Below, in pieces: positions 1-7,427 of a stretch of DNA of 64,000 nt. Origin of the DNA: SIG565 sp045613385 (GTDB lineage Bacteria > Bacillota > Clostridia > Oscillospirales > Acutalibacteraceae). The stretch spans positions 60,689 through 124,688 of the forward strand of contig JAZLAW010000002.1 of NCBI GenBank assembly GCA_045613385.1, read 5' to 3'. How positions within the stretch are numbered: position 1 is the stretch's first letter; each line of letters opens with the position of its first letter. Below the pieces are notes generated by a model. It saw only the letters and a list, made by a program, of their open reading frames with translations, was not told where the DNA came from and made no database searches. Position numbers and translations under genes: made by a program.

Positions 1-433
1 GTTCCGCTTTGTCGGTCAATGCACTTATTAAATTCCTTGTAATTTTCGAAATTTCATCAATCTCTTCCCGCAAATTCATTCTAAGGTCCAATGCAACCTG
101 GTCATTACGGCTTCTTGCAGTATGCAGTTTTTTACCTGTATCGCCGATTCGCAAAGTCAATTCCTGTTCAACAAACATATGAATGTCTTCACATTCCATA
201 TCAAATTGGAGTTTTCCGGAATTCAGGTCATCTAAAATTTCCCCAAGTCCATTAATCAAGGCATCGGCATCATTATCGGTTATAATACCGCAATTTGCCA
301 ACATAGCCGCGTGAGCCATACTTCCTTCAATGTCTTGTTTATAGAGCTTATAATCAAAATGAATGGAAGAATTAAAGTCATCAGCCAGTTTATTTGTGGC
401 GCCATCTGTTCTTCCTGCCCATAATTTAGCCAT
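1..433 (-). CDS. argH: Argininosuccinate lyase, N-terminal part (runs off the window)
   Basis: The leftward reading frame from ATG at 433 opens with MAKLWAGRTDGATNKLADDF, the usual ArgH N-terminus, and later carries the conserved TARSRNDQVALDLR segment that forms part of the active site. ArgH splits argininosuccinate into arginine and fumarate in the cytoplasm, the last step of arginine synthesis. About 144 of the roughly 460 residues expected are visible; the rest lies outside the window. It follows argG by 68 bp in the same direction, so the two almost certainly form an operon. A hairpin lies in the gap. Confidence 0.96.
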   Translation of the reverse strand, partial: MAKLWAGRTDGATNKLADDFNSSIHFDYKLYKQDIEGSMAHAAMLANCGIITDNDADALINGLGEILDDLNSGKLQFDMECEDIHMFVEQELTLRIGDTGKKLHTARSRNDQVALDLRMNLREEIDEISKITRNLISALTDKAE

Positions 434-463
434 AATTACACCATACCTTAAAAATTATTAATA

Positions 464-490
464 GTCCTGTACGGATAATCCATACAGGAC
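464..490 (-). other. Hairpin between argG and argH
   Basis: GTCCTGTA and TACAGGAC form the arms, with a further GGAT/ATCC pairing inside, in the argG-argH gap. On the transcript it is followed by a mixed A/U stretch rather than a clean U run, so it may be a processing or partial-termination element and not a full terminator. Confidence 0.5.
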
Positions 491-501
491 AGATTATTAT
501 A

Positions 502-1716
502 TTATTTGCCATCAACAATGGCCTGAACCTTTATCGGCAAACCGTAAAGATTTATAAAGCCTGCTGAATCCTTCTGGTCATAATCGCTCTCACCAAATGT
601 AGCGATTTCTTCACTGTAAAGTGAGTACGGACTCCAAACACCTGCATTAATCATATTGCCTTTGTAGAGCTTGAGTTTAACCTTACCGGTAACTCTCTCC
701 TGCGTCTTATCAACAAACGCAGAAAGTGCTTCGCGAAGCGGAGTGAACCACTGACCGTTATATACGAGCTCTGCAAAAGTAATTGACAATCTCTGTTTTT
801 CGTGCATTGTCATTTTATCGAGACACAAGGTTTCAAGAACATTGTGAGCCTTGTAAAGAATTGTACCGCCGGGGGTTTCATAAACACCGCGGCACTTCAT
901 ACCAACAAGACGATTTTCAACAATGTCAATAATTCCGATACCGTTTGCGCCTCCGATTTCATTGAGTTTAAGGATAATTTCCTTTGCGCTCATTTTAACG
1001 CCGTCAAGTGATACCGGAATACCTTTTTCAAATTCGAGTTCAACGTAGGTTGGCTTATCGGGTGCCGCAATGGGAGAAACACCCATTTCAAGAAAACCGG
1101 GTTTTTCATACATAGGTTCGTTTCCTGTATCTTCAAGGTCCATACCTTCGTGTGATAAGTGCCAAAGATTTTTATCTTTTGAATAGTTGGTTTCCCTATT
1201 TATCTTAAGCGGAATATTATGTGCTTCCGCATACTCTATTTCTTCTTCACGAGATTTTATATCCCACTCTCTCCAAGGAGCAATGATGGGCATATTGGGT
1301 GCAAAATGTTTAATGGCAAGTTCAAAACGAACCTGGTCATTACCCTTACCGGTACAACCATGGCAAATTGCGTCTGCGCCTTCTTTAATGGCAATTTCAA
1401 CAAGACCCTTTGCAATACAGGGACGCGCATGTGAAGTACCAAGCAGATATTCTTCGTATACAGCGCCTGCTTTCATTGTAGGAATTATGTATTCATCAAC
1501 ATATTCTTCGGTTAAATCAAGTACATAAAGTTTGGATGCACCCGTTTTAATAGCTTTTTCTTCCAAGCCTTCAAGTTCATCAGCCTGTCCTACGTTGCCC
1601 GAAACGGCTATTACTTCGCAATTATTGTAATTCTCCTTCAGCCACGGAATTATAATAGACGTATCAAGTCCACCCGAGTACGCCAATACAACCTTTTTGA
1701 TATCTTCTTTTTTCAT
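502..1716 (-). CDS. argG: Argininosuccinate synthase
   Basis: The 404-residue product is full length for ArgG. Near the N-terminus it has the ATP-binding motif AYSGGLDTS of the N-type pyrophosphatase fold, followed by GNVGQADELEG and the SHARPCIAKG and GCTGKGNDQVRFE segments that contact citrulline, aspartate and ATP. It joins citrulline and aspartate to make argininosuccinate. The ATG is preceded by a strong AAGGAG site. It is the first gene of an argG-argH operon, with a consensus promoter and ARG-box-like sites upstream suggesting ArgR control. Confidence 0.98.
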   Translation of the reverse strand: MKKEDIKKVVLAYSGGLDTSIIIPWLKENYNNCEVIAVSGNVGQADELEGLEEKAIKTGASKLYVLDLTEEYVDEYIIPTMKAGAVYEEYLLGTSHARPCIAKGLVEIAIKEGADAICHGCTGKGNDQVRFELAIKHFAPNMPIIAPWREWDIKSREEEIEYAEAHNIPLKINRETNYSKDKNLWHLSHEGMDLEDTGNEPMYEKPGFLEMGVSPIAAPDKPTYVELEFEKGIPVSLDGVKMSAKEIILKLNEIGGANGIGIIDIVENRLVGMKCRGVYETPGGTILYKAHNVLETLCLDKMTMHEKQRLSITFAELVYNGQWFTPLREALSAFVDKTQERVTGKVKLKLYKGNMINAGVWSPYSLYSEEIATFGESDYDQKDSAGFINLYGLPIKVQAIVDGK

Positions 1717-1729
1717 AATTTTCTCTCCT

Positions 1730-1743
1730 TGAATAAATATGCA
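1730..1743 (-). promoter_or_regulatory. ARG-box-like site in the argG leader
   Basis: TGAATAAATATGCA differs by one base from the ArgR half-site pair TGAAT-WWWW-ATTCA. It lies just upstream of the argG Shine-Dalgarno site and downstream of the promoter. ArgR binding here would be inferred from the family, not shown. Confidence 0.5.
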
Positions 1744-1767
1744 TAGTCAAATTTTTAACACTTGACT

Positions 1768-1796
1768 ATTATACACAGTAAAAATTGCTTTGTCAA
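1768..1796 (-). promoter_or_regulatory. Promoter of argGH
   Basis: On the minus strand TTGACA and TATAAT are separated by 17 bases, a full sigma-A consensus. The start region that follows contains an inverted repeat TAGTCAA/TTGACTA (1744-1750 and 1762-1768), which may be part of an operator or leader hairpin. Confidence 0.85.
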
Positions 1797-1805
1797 GCAC
1801 TAAAA

Positions 1806-1819
1806 TAAATATTTATGCA
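1806..1819 (-). promoter_or_regulatory. Second, weaker ARG-box-like site upstream of the argG promoter
   Basis: TAAATATTTATGCA matches the ARG box with two mismatches and lies 76 bp from the first site, so the two flank the promoter. Paired ARG boxes fit hexameric ArgR binding (family knowledge). Confidence 0.35.
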
Positions 1820-1879
1820 TAATTATTGAATTTTTACTCTATATTTTGCATTTTTATGCAAGTTTTGTGCAAATTATTC

Positions 1880-1913
1880 AAAAAACAAAATGCCCTTTCA
1901 GAAAAGAGCATTT
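1880..1913 (-). terminator. Terminator of the amidohydrolase gene
   Basis: An AAATGC/GCATTT stem extended by CTTT/AAAG with a bulge, followed on the minus strand by a T-rich tract. It begins just after the stop of the leftward amidohydrolase gene. Confidence 0.6.
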
Positions 1914-1924
1914 TTTACGATTTT

Positions 1925-2998
1925 TTATTTACAGTAAAAGTTCTTGATTTCATCAAAAACTTTTTTCTCATCTTCAGAAAAAGTTTCATATTTCAAGGAC
2001 AATCTTTCAATTTCTTTGATTATTGCTGATTTATTATTCGGTTTCGGAGTATCACCCAATAACTTTCTATGATTATTGAAAACAATATTTCTTACTGCCT
2101 GTTCGCTTAATCCTAACGGTTTGTACACATATTCAGGTTTAAAGTAAAAATCTGACAAACTGAATTCTTCGGTGTCGGCAATATTTTTGCAAACAAGATT
2201 ATAAAGATTTTCAAAGTTCCTTAAATCATTAAACTCAGCGTTATAAGAGTCGGTTCCAAGATATATACGCTCTGAGTTCCTTTCTAAGAAATATCTCATT
2301 GCTTCCCTGTTTTCAGTAAACACCTGGAACATATGTACCCCCGGTGTTAAGTCGAAAGAAAGATTTGGATATTTATCAAGAAATCTCTGCGCCATATCAA
2401 GTTTATCATACATAAAAGCAAAATGTGCTAAAATTACATTTAAATTTTGATGTTTATCCATCATTTTCTCAAATTCCGCATAGGTTTCATCAAGAGATAA
2501 AAATCCTTCAGCACCGTAATAATGTCCGTCAGTTATACGGTATGGCTCTTCCTTTTTTAGTCTCTCATAGTCCCAATAATAAATAGGGTCAGCAATATGT
2601 ATTAAAACAGGTAAATTGTTTTTTTCGGCATAATCAAAAACCTTATCATACATCGGAGAATCAAAACCAAAACCTAACTTCTTACGCATGTCGGGTTTGC
2701 CTTCAATTAATTTAAGGCCTTCGAATCCCTGCTCCATAGCATTTTCTAATTGCTCAAGCAAATCATCTGCCGTAGTATCCTTATCATACCAAAAACCGTA
2801 GAAAGCAAAAGCATCGGGATACATCATATCCTTAGCCATTAAAATCATCAAATTCTGAGAAATGCAGTCATCGTAAATCGGCACCGAAAGAAAAACGATT
2901 TTTTCAACATCATTCTGTTTCATTTCTTTTCTGAAAAAATCAACCGTATCGGTCATCGGACGTAACTTATCAATATGATAATGAATATCTCTAACCAT
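1925..2998 (-). CDS. Metal-dependent hydrolase of the amidohydrolase (TIM-barrel) superfamily
   Basis: This protein of about 357 residues starts with RDIHYHID, the HxH metal-binding motif at the end of strand 1 of amidohydrolases. Further metal or active-site candidates are IHIADP, LAHFAF and the GTDSY segment near the C-terminal third. It resembles the amidohydrolase-2 group of predicted TIM-barrel hydrolases and decarboxylases; the substrate cannot be told from sequence. ATG at 2998 is chosen because AGGAG lies 9 bases upstream; the longer TTG start would sit on that site. It stands alone, with no pathway partner beside it. Confidence 0.75.
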   Translation of the reverse strand: MVRDIHYHIDKLRPMTDTVDFFRKEMKQNDVEKIVFLSVPIYDDCISQNLMILMAKDMMYPDAFAFYGFWYDKDTTADDLLEQLENAMEQGFEGLKLIEGKPDMRKKLGFGFDSPMYDKVFDYAEKNNLPVLIHIADPIYYWDYERLKKEEPYRITDGHYYGAEGFLSLDETYAEFEKMMDKHQNLNVILAHFAFMYDKLDMAQRFLDKYPNLSFDLTPGVHMFQVFTENREAMRYFLERNSERIYLGTDSYNAEFNDLRNFENLYNLVCKNIADTEEFSLSDFYFKPEYVYKPLGLSEQAVRNIVFNNHRKLLGDTPKPNNKSAIIKEIERLSLKYETFSEDEKKVFDEIKNFYCK

Positions 2999-3111
2999 TA
3001 AAATCAACTCCTAACAAATGAATTATAACACACAAAAAATTTTGTCAATGAGTATCCGCACGCTGTACGGGTTGATATTTATTTGATATAAAATTAGAAT
3101 CAGTTGTTTTG

Positions 3112-3330
3112 CTACTTGTTAATCTCGGGATTATCAGTACGATTCAAAAGATAATCAACAGAAACATTGTGAAAATCTGCAATACCGATTAGGATAGATG
3201 TTGGTATATCAATATCTCCGCGCTCATAATTACTATATACCCTTTGACTGCACGAAAGCAATTTTCCCATATAGGTTTGGGTCAAATCTTTATCCTCGCG
3301 TAAATTTCTAATTCTGTCGTAAACCGCCAC
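3112..3330 (-). CDS. Small XRE-family repressor
   Basis: The 72-residue protein is a single Cro/CI helix-turn-helix domain: RNLREDKDLTQTYMGKLL, then the recognition-helix stretch SQRVYSNYERG and DIPTSILIGIADFHNVSVDYLL. It starts at GTG behind AGGTGGTGA. There is no second domain, so it is a minimal DNA-binding regulator. It is transcribed away from the permuted carboxypeptidase-like gene, and two related 17-bp palindromes lie between them. Autoregulation and control of that gene are the obvious inference. Confidence 0.85.
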   Translation of the reverse strand: MAVYDRIRNLREDKDLTQTYMGKLLSCSQRVYSNYERGDIDIPTSILIGIADFHNVSVDYLLNRTDNPEINK

Positions 3331-3369
3331 ACTATCACCACCTGTTTAATTTTTAGTTTTATTATGTAC

Positions 3370-3386
3370 TAGCGAATTATTCGCTA
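3370..3386. promoter_or_regulatory. Palindromic operator 1 between xre and the S11-like gene
   Basis: TAGCGAA-TTA-TTCGCTA is a perfect 17-bp palindrome ending directly before the -35 box of the rightward promoter. It is a likely binding site for the adjacent XRE dimer. Confidence 0.7.
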
Positions 3387-3415
3387 TTGACTTTTAGCGG
3401 ACAATTCGCTAAAAT
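3387..3415 (+). promoter_or_regulatory. Promoter of the permuted S11-like gene
   Basis: TTGACT, 17 bases, TAAAAT. The -35 box also forms the first codon of the longest open frame, so translation must start downstream, which supports the TTG at 3459. Confidence 0.75.
3395..3411. promoter_or_regulatory. Palindromic operator 2, inside the promoter
   Basis: TAGCGGA-CAA-TTCGCTA is the same palindrome with one mismatch, centred 25 bp from the first copy and filling the spacer up to the -10 box. A repressor bound here would block RNA polymerase. Confidence 0.7.
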
Positions 3416-3458
3416 ATACTTATCAACATATAAAACATACAAAAGTGGTGATAAATTT

Positions 3459-4322
3459 TTGATAAATTTTATTAAACGTATAATAAATAGTCGATATTTT
3501 CAATCATTTAAATGTGTAATTAATGACCCGAAAGGCTATATCGACAGAAATAAATTCGTTAAATATATGAACAAGACTTCTAAGCAAATCGGAATGAAGA
3601 GTAGTCGCTTTCAAAATCCTAGTGGAACTTCTTCTTACTCATTTACAACTGCTTTAGATTTATCCGTTTTATGTGAAAAAGCAATATCCTACAATTTAAT
3701 TAATAAAATTTGGCAAAAAAAAAGCATAAGTGTGAATATTAAAGGCACAAATTCCCGTACAATAAATATTAAAAATATAGTCTTTAATAATTGTGATAAT
3801 AACCTAAAAAATTTTTTAATTGGTGGTAAAAGTGGTTCTTTGAATGCTAAAAACAAATCGCATATTTTTTATTTAGAAATTAACAAAGAAAAACACATTT
3901 TAGCAATATTGGCACAAGATAAAATAAGTTTTCAAAAAATTTATACTATTGCATACGAAATATGTACTAACAGTTTTAGCGGAGTAATTGGTGATTTTAC
4001 TAATAAAATGTTAGAAAATAGTGGTGGTTTTATATTTAAAAAGATCAATAATGGAACCTGTTTTTTTAAAAATGAAAATATTAGAATGATTCCTGCCAGT
4101 GTCACAAAGATTTTAACGGCAATTTGTGTACTAGAATCAGGTATTAATCTTAATTCAAATGTTGTAATTTCAAAAAGTGATATTTCGAAAGGTTCTGGCT
4201 CAAAATTTCTCACAGGTGACATCGTTACTATGACAGAAGCATTATATATAATGATTATGGAATCTTCAAATACAATGGCAAATGCAATTTCTAGGACTGT
4301 TGGTTCAAATTTTAATTTTTAA
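3459..4322 (+). CDS. D,D-carboxypeptidase (S11/penicillin-binding) fold with circularly permuted motif order
   Basis: In canonical S11 enzymes SxxK comes first, then SxN, then K(T/S)G. Here (counting from the TTG at 3459) the segment KYMNKTSKQIGMKSSRFQNP and the KTG-like GGKSGS come first. The catalytic SVTK (in MIPASVTKILTA) and the SSN of MESSNTMANAIS follow in the C-terminal third. The C-terminus stops at GSNFNF, where a normal enzyme would continue into the sequence that forms this protein's N-terminus. All three motifs are intact. No signal peptide or C-terminal anchor is visible, which is odd for a cell-wall enzyme. TTG at 3459 is preceded by GGTGA. The gene is markedly more AT-rich than its neighbours, suggesting transfer. 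It may be a permuted enzyme, a cytoplasmic sensor, or a decaying tandem duplicate. Confidence 0.7.
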   Translation: MINFIKRIINSRYFQSFKCVINDPKGYIDRNKFVKYMNKTSKQIGMKSSRFQNPSGTSSYSFTTALDLSVLCEKAISYNLINKIWQKKSISVNIKGTNSRTINIKNIVFNNCDNNLKNFLIGGKSGSLNAKNKSHIFYLEINKEKHILAILAQDKISFQKIYTIAYEICTNSFSGVIGDFTNKMLENSGGFIFKKINNGTCFFKNENIRMIPASVTKILTAICVLESGINLNSNVVISKSDISKGSGSKFLTGDIVTMTEALYIMIMESSNTMANAISRTVGSNFNF

Positions 4323-4323
4323 T

Positions 4324-4358
4324 AAAAAAGGCAAGACCAAATTGGTCTTGCCTTTTTT
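4324..4358. terminator. Bidirectional terminator
   Basis: A perfect 17-bp stem (4324-4340 and 4342-4358) with A runs on the left and T runs on the right. It can end both the rightward S11-like gene and the leftward aroE-aroK gene. Confidence 0.92.
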
Positions 4359-4373
4359 ATGCTTATTATTCGA

Positions 4374-5606
4374 CTAATTTTTAAAATCTTTTAGTATATC
4401 ATTTACGGTTTCTTCAGCAGAAATTTTTGAATTAATTAGTTTATCCGAAACCTTACAATATATCTCGTACCGCTCGTTATAACGTTTTTCGAGTGATTCT
4501 CTGTCTTTAGATAGCGGTCGGTCATCGGTGGGAATAATTTTATCAAGCGGTCGGTCGATAAAGTAAATTTTACTGTTAAGTTTAAGAAAATCAATATTTT
4601 CTTGTCTTAAAACTGCGCCGCCTCCTGTAGCTATAACCTTGCCTTGCAATGCCGAAACACGTTTAACAACGTCGGTTTCAATATCCCTGAAACCGCTCTC
4701 TCCCATTTTTGCAAAAATATCGGTAATATCCCCATTTTCCTTTGATATAATTTCATCGGTATCGATAAATTCCCTGCCCAGTTTTTCTGCCAAAATTTTA
4801 CCAACTGTCGTCTTACCGCAGCCTGGCATACCTATTAAAACAATATTTTCTTTGGACTTATATATATTATCAAAAATACCGTTTGCCAATTTTTGTGAGC
4901 ATTTCTCACCCTTAAATTTTTCTACCGCAAATATTGCTTGGCTTACAAGCATATATAGTCCACCTGTTGCTATAATATCGCGTTTTTTAGCTTCTATAAC
5001 AAGTTTTGAACAAAGCGGATTATAGACAGCATCAAAAACGCCTTCCAATGCAGGAAAATCATCTAAATCAACAAGACACGCATCAACATTTGGAAACATA
5101 CCGACAGGTGTTGTGTTTATTATTATTTGTGTTTGTGGTCTGTTCTTTGCTTCTTCATAGGTAATTGTACCGTTTTTCTTTTCGCGCGAAACCATATTAA
5201 TTAATTTTGCATCACAGGACTCCGCCACAGCATAAGCTGTTTTTGATGTACCGCCATCACCTAAAATTAAAACTTCCTTGTCCTTAAGGTCAATTCCCGT
5301 TTTTTCAATATTGGCTTTTAAACCCAAAAAATCGGTGTTATAACCTTTAAGTTTACCTTCATCATTTACAACAACATTAACAACACCTATTTTTTTCGCT
5401 ACATCACTTATTTCATCGAGATACGGTATTACTGTCTGTTTGTAAGGAATTGTAACGTTAATACCCCTAAAATCTTTCTTTTTCATAAAAGCATCTACTT
5501 CTTCGGGTTTTAATTCCTTAACACAATAATCCATATTAAAATAAGGACTATAAATTTCTTTAGAAAAACTATGCGATAATTTTTCTCCTATAATTGCATA
5601 TTCCAT
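4374..5606 (-). CDS. aroEK: Shikimate dehydrogenase-shikimate kinase fusion
   Basis: A two-domain enzyme of 410 residues for consecutive steps of the shikimate pathway. Residues 1 to about 240 are shikimate dehydrogenase: KLSHSFSKEIY, the catalytic lysine in TIPYKQ, YNTDFLG, and the NADP loop GDGGTSKTA. Residues from about 250 are shikimate kinase: P-loop GMPGCGKTT, IDTDEII, the GFRDIE arginine and the TGGGAV shikimate-binding loop. The ATG at 5606 has GGAG 8 bases upstream; the longer frame start lies above that site. The two enzymes are separate proteins in B. subtilis and E. coli. No other aro gene is in the window. Confidence 0.95.
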   Translation of the reverse strand: MEYAIIGEKLSHSFSKEIYSPYFNMDYCVKELKPEEVDAFMKKKDFRGINVTIPYKQTVIPYLDEISDVAKKIGVVNVVVNDEGKLKGYNTDFLGLKANIEKTGIDLKDKEVLILGDGGTSKTAYAVAESCDAKLINMVSREKKNGTITYEEAKNRPQTQIIINTTPVGMFPNVDACLVDLDDFPALEGVFDAVYNPLCSKLVIEAKKRDIIATGGLYMLVSQAIFAVEKFKGEKCSQKLANGIFDNIYKSKENIVLIGMPGCGKTTVGKILAEKLGREFIDTDEIISKENGDITDIFAKMGESGFRDIETDVVKRVSALQGKVIATGGGAVLRQENIDFLKLNSKIYFIDRPLDKIIPTDDRPLSKDRESLEKRYNERYEIYCKVSDKLINSKISAEETVNDILKDFKN

Positions 5607-5671
5607 TCTTTTTCTCCAAAATAACAAATTTTTTCTTTATTATACAACAATATTTCCATTTTCTCAATAAA

Positions 5672-5709
5672 AAATCATACCGCACAGATTTTCTGTAGCG
5701 GTATGATTT
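5672..5709 (-). terminator. Hairpin downstream of the spoIVB fragment
   Basis: AAATCATACCGC pairs with GCGGTATGATTT, with an inner ACAGA/TCTGT stem. T-rich sequence follows on the minus strand. It probably once terminated the spoIVB copy whose 3' end lies just upstream. Confidence 0.75.
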
Positions 5710-5748
5710 CATAATTTATCTTTTATTCGCGGCATCAAAGTATCATCT

Positions 5749-5908
5749 TTAAGATGCAGGATTCAATTCATTGTTTTCTGCAATCGATTGTGCCGTTTCA
5801 AGCATAGTTTCAGCAAATATTCCATAGCCTTTGTTTGGTGTGTCTATTAATACATGCGTTACCGCACCCACAAGTTTTCCTTCTTGAATAATCGGACTGC
5901 CCGACACG
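5749..5908 (-). pseudogene. Detached 3' fragment of spoIVB
   Basis: The last 53 or so codons encode SGSPI..GKLVGAVTHVLID..KGYGIFAE.MLETAQ, closely matching the C-terminus of the intact SpoIVB at 7663-8904 and including its catalytic-serine motif SGSP. Similarity stops abruptly at about 5908. Upstream the frame continues into unrelated sequence, with no PDZ domain and no His motif, so it cannot be an active protease. Many base differences from the intact copy argue for an old or horizontally acquired segment. It looks like the scar of an insertion into the end of spoIVB. Confidence 0.8.
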
Positions 5909-5909
5909 C

Positions 5910-5931
5910 ACGTGTCAATATAGGACCAACA
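5910..5931. repeat. Direct repeat, copy 1, abutting the spoIVB fragment
   Basis: A 22-base unit beginning ACGTGT and ending TAGGACCAACA. It matches the copy at 6033-6054 in 18 of 22 positions and starts one or two bases from where spoIVB similarity ends. Confidence 0.6.
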
Positions 5932-5972
5932 TATTTTTGCTTTGTTAGATTGCAAAAATTTCCCTAATACGC

Positions 5973-6005
5973 AAAGAAATCGCACCTAATAGGCACGATT
6001 TCTTT
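5973..6005 (-). terminator. Hairpin between the direct repeats
   Basis: AAAGAAATCG pairs with CGATTTCTTT, downstream of the leftward 92-residue ORF. The U run is weak, so terminator function is tentative. Confidence 0.5.
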
Positions 6006-6032
6006 GTATTATAGGTAATGCTATTTTAGTGT

Positions 6033-6054
6033 ACGTGTTATATTAGGACCAACA
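6033..6054. repeat. Direct repeat, copy 2
   Basis: Second copy of the 22-base unit, also ending TAGGACCAACA. The two copies bracket about 100 bases that hold a hairpin and no gene. Confidence 0.6.
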
Positions 6055-6070
6055 CAAAATAAATATTTTA

Positions 6071-6349
6071 CTAATCATTCAGATATGTATCTCTAACCGT
6101 AGAAAGTTTTGTTTGACCAGGTGCTTTTTTTCCATCGGCAGTTAATACTTCAACGTTGTATCCTGGGTATTGATTTTGAAATTTTTCACGAAAATCACTT
6201 ACTGAAAATGAATTCCTTGTCATTCTTTCAGCGTAATATTGTGTAGGCAAAGATGCATCACCGCGAACATTTTTTCCGTTATATAAAATGTTAACTTCAA
6301 AACCCTCAATATTATAAATTCGCTTTTCTATATTTTTTACTAACGGCAT
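6071..6349 (-). CDS. Hypothetical protein, 92 residues
   Basis: I do not recognise the family. The protein is soluble, with mixed charge and no signal peptide or membrane segment; it includes VNILYNGKNVRGD and the aromatic stretch QNQYPGYNVEV. The ATG is preceded by AGGAGAGGG, a strong ribosome site. It starts 26 bp after the WG-repeat-like lipoprotein gene and is read in the same direction, so they are probably cotranscribed. Both lie between the two copies of the spoIVB 3' end, suggesting they arrived together. Confidence 0.65.
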   Translation of the reverse strand: MPLVKNIEKRIYNIEGFEVNILYNGKNVRGDASLPTQYYAERMTRNSFSVSDFREKFQNQYPGYNVEVLTADGKKAPGQTKLSTVRDTYLND

Positions 6350-6375
6350 ATTCCCTCTCCTTTTGCTCTAAATTA

Positions 6376-7356
6376 TCATTGAAATGATTTAGCAGAACTT
6401 TTTTGAATCATTTTAGGTTCATCTAACCATTCTCCTTGTTTATCAATTGTAACACTATAAAGATTTTTATCCTTGCCTTCAAATGTTAAAACAGCTTTTC
6501 CATCAGCAAAATTCTCAACATATTGAATATGCTCATAGCTTTCATTGCTATTATTATCTATTTTTAATAATGCCTCTCCGTTTTCATCAAAATATTCTAC
6601 GGTGTTAGGTCTATGACCCAAATAGCCATTTTGCGCATCGTATGTAACTACACGTATAAGCCCATCTGAAAGACTAATTGGAGCATCCTCAAAAGAACAT
6701 AAAAATAATTCGTTAATCTTTACTAGTTTATTTGTATTACAAAAAAATACTATACTTGACATTTTATTGTTTGTAAGTTCTTTACTACCCCAAATGTTAC
6801 GAGCAACAATTATATTCTTATTTACAATTATTATATTTTCCCAGATATCAGCAGTAGTATAATAATCAAATAAAATGTTCCCTACTTTATCTATAACTGA
6901 AAATCCAGGGATTCCAATATAATCCTTTTTGTGTTTAACTATGGCAAAACCATCTTTAAAATTAGTTGTTTCTTCTATCTCACTCGTCAATGGCATAACC
7001 GCTTTTCCGTTAAAATCTATATAACCATACTGTATACCGGTATAGTCTGATTTTTTAACCCACATAATACCGTCTTCGCCGAATTTACCATGTTCGGTAT
7101 ATTGCGACAAATCAAGTTTTTCATACGCTTGGCTATAATCATACTCTACAATTGTTTCACCATCCACTATTTTGTGTGTAGAATATGGATTTCCGTCTTG
7201 GTCTGGTAAAACTGTTTCTTTACTTGATGTCTCTTGTGATGAAACAGTTCCTTGACCACTACTATAGTCGGAAGTTCCGCAACCGACCAAGCCAATAATA
7301 ACGACAAGCAATAAACACAAAATACCTACTAATTTTTTCGAACTAACCTTTTTCAT
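6376..7356 (-). CDS. Secreted lipoprotein with WG-type beta repeats
   Basis: The N-terminus is a lipoprotein signal: MKKVSSKKLVG, a hydrophobic run, then the lipobox LVGC. A Ser/Thr-rich linker follows. The body has WG-repeat-like units such as GEDGIMWVKK..YGYIDFNGKAVMPL and FKDGFAIVKHKK, each suggesting a beta hairpin and a YIDxxGK turn. Family members are exported and often poorly understood; function here is unknown. ATG at 7356 is chosen because GGAGG lies 8 bases upstream. A long structured leader with its own promoter precedes it. It is the main gene of the segment inserted beside spoIVB. Confidence 0.75.
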   Translation of the reverse strand: MKKVSSKKLVGILCLLLVVIIGLVGCGTSDYSSGQGTVSSQETSSKETVLPDQDGNPYSTHKIVDGETIVEYDYSQAYEKLDLSQYTEHGKFGEDGIMWVKKSDYTGIQYGYIDFNGKAVMPLTSEIEETTNFKDGFAIVKHKKDYIGIPGFSVIDKVGNILFDYYTTADIWENIIIVNKNIIVARNIWGSKELTNNKMSSIVFFCNTNKLVKINELFLCSFEDAPISLSDGLIRVVTYDAQNGYLGHRPNTVEYFDENGEALLKIDNNSNESYEHIQYVENFADGKAVLTFEGKDKNLYSVTIDKQGEWLDEPKMIQKSSAKSFQ

Positions 7357-7370
7357 TTTCTTTTCCTCCA

Positions 7371-7404
7371 TAAATAAAAAGTGCGGCTACCGAAGTAACC
7401 GCAC
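7371..7404 (-). terminator. Terminator hairpin just before the lipoprotein ribosome site
   Basis: On the minus strand a 10-bp stem (GTGCGGTTAC/GTAGCCGCAC) closes on a UUCG tetraloop and is followed by TTTTTATTTA. It lies downstream of the promoter at 7602-7630 and directly upstream of the lipoprotein start, so it may act as an attenuator. Confidence 0.75.
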
Positions 7405-7427
7405 AAAAAACCCAAACTCCGATAGTC

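Noticed and set aside
1187..1528. Long plus-strand ORFs opposite argG
   Set aside because: They lie wholly inside argG, whose conserved motifs leave no doubt about the coding strand; no family similarity in the opposite frames.
3387..3458. Extended N-terminus of the S11-like protein from the TTG at 3387
   Set aside because: That codon is the -35 box of the gene's own promoter, so it would not be in the mRNA.
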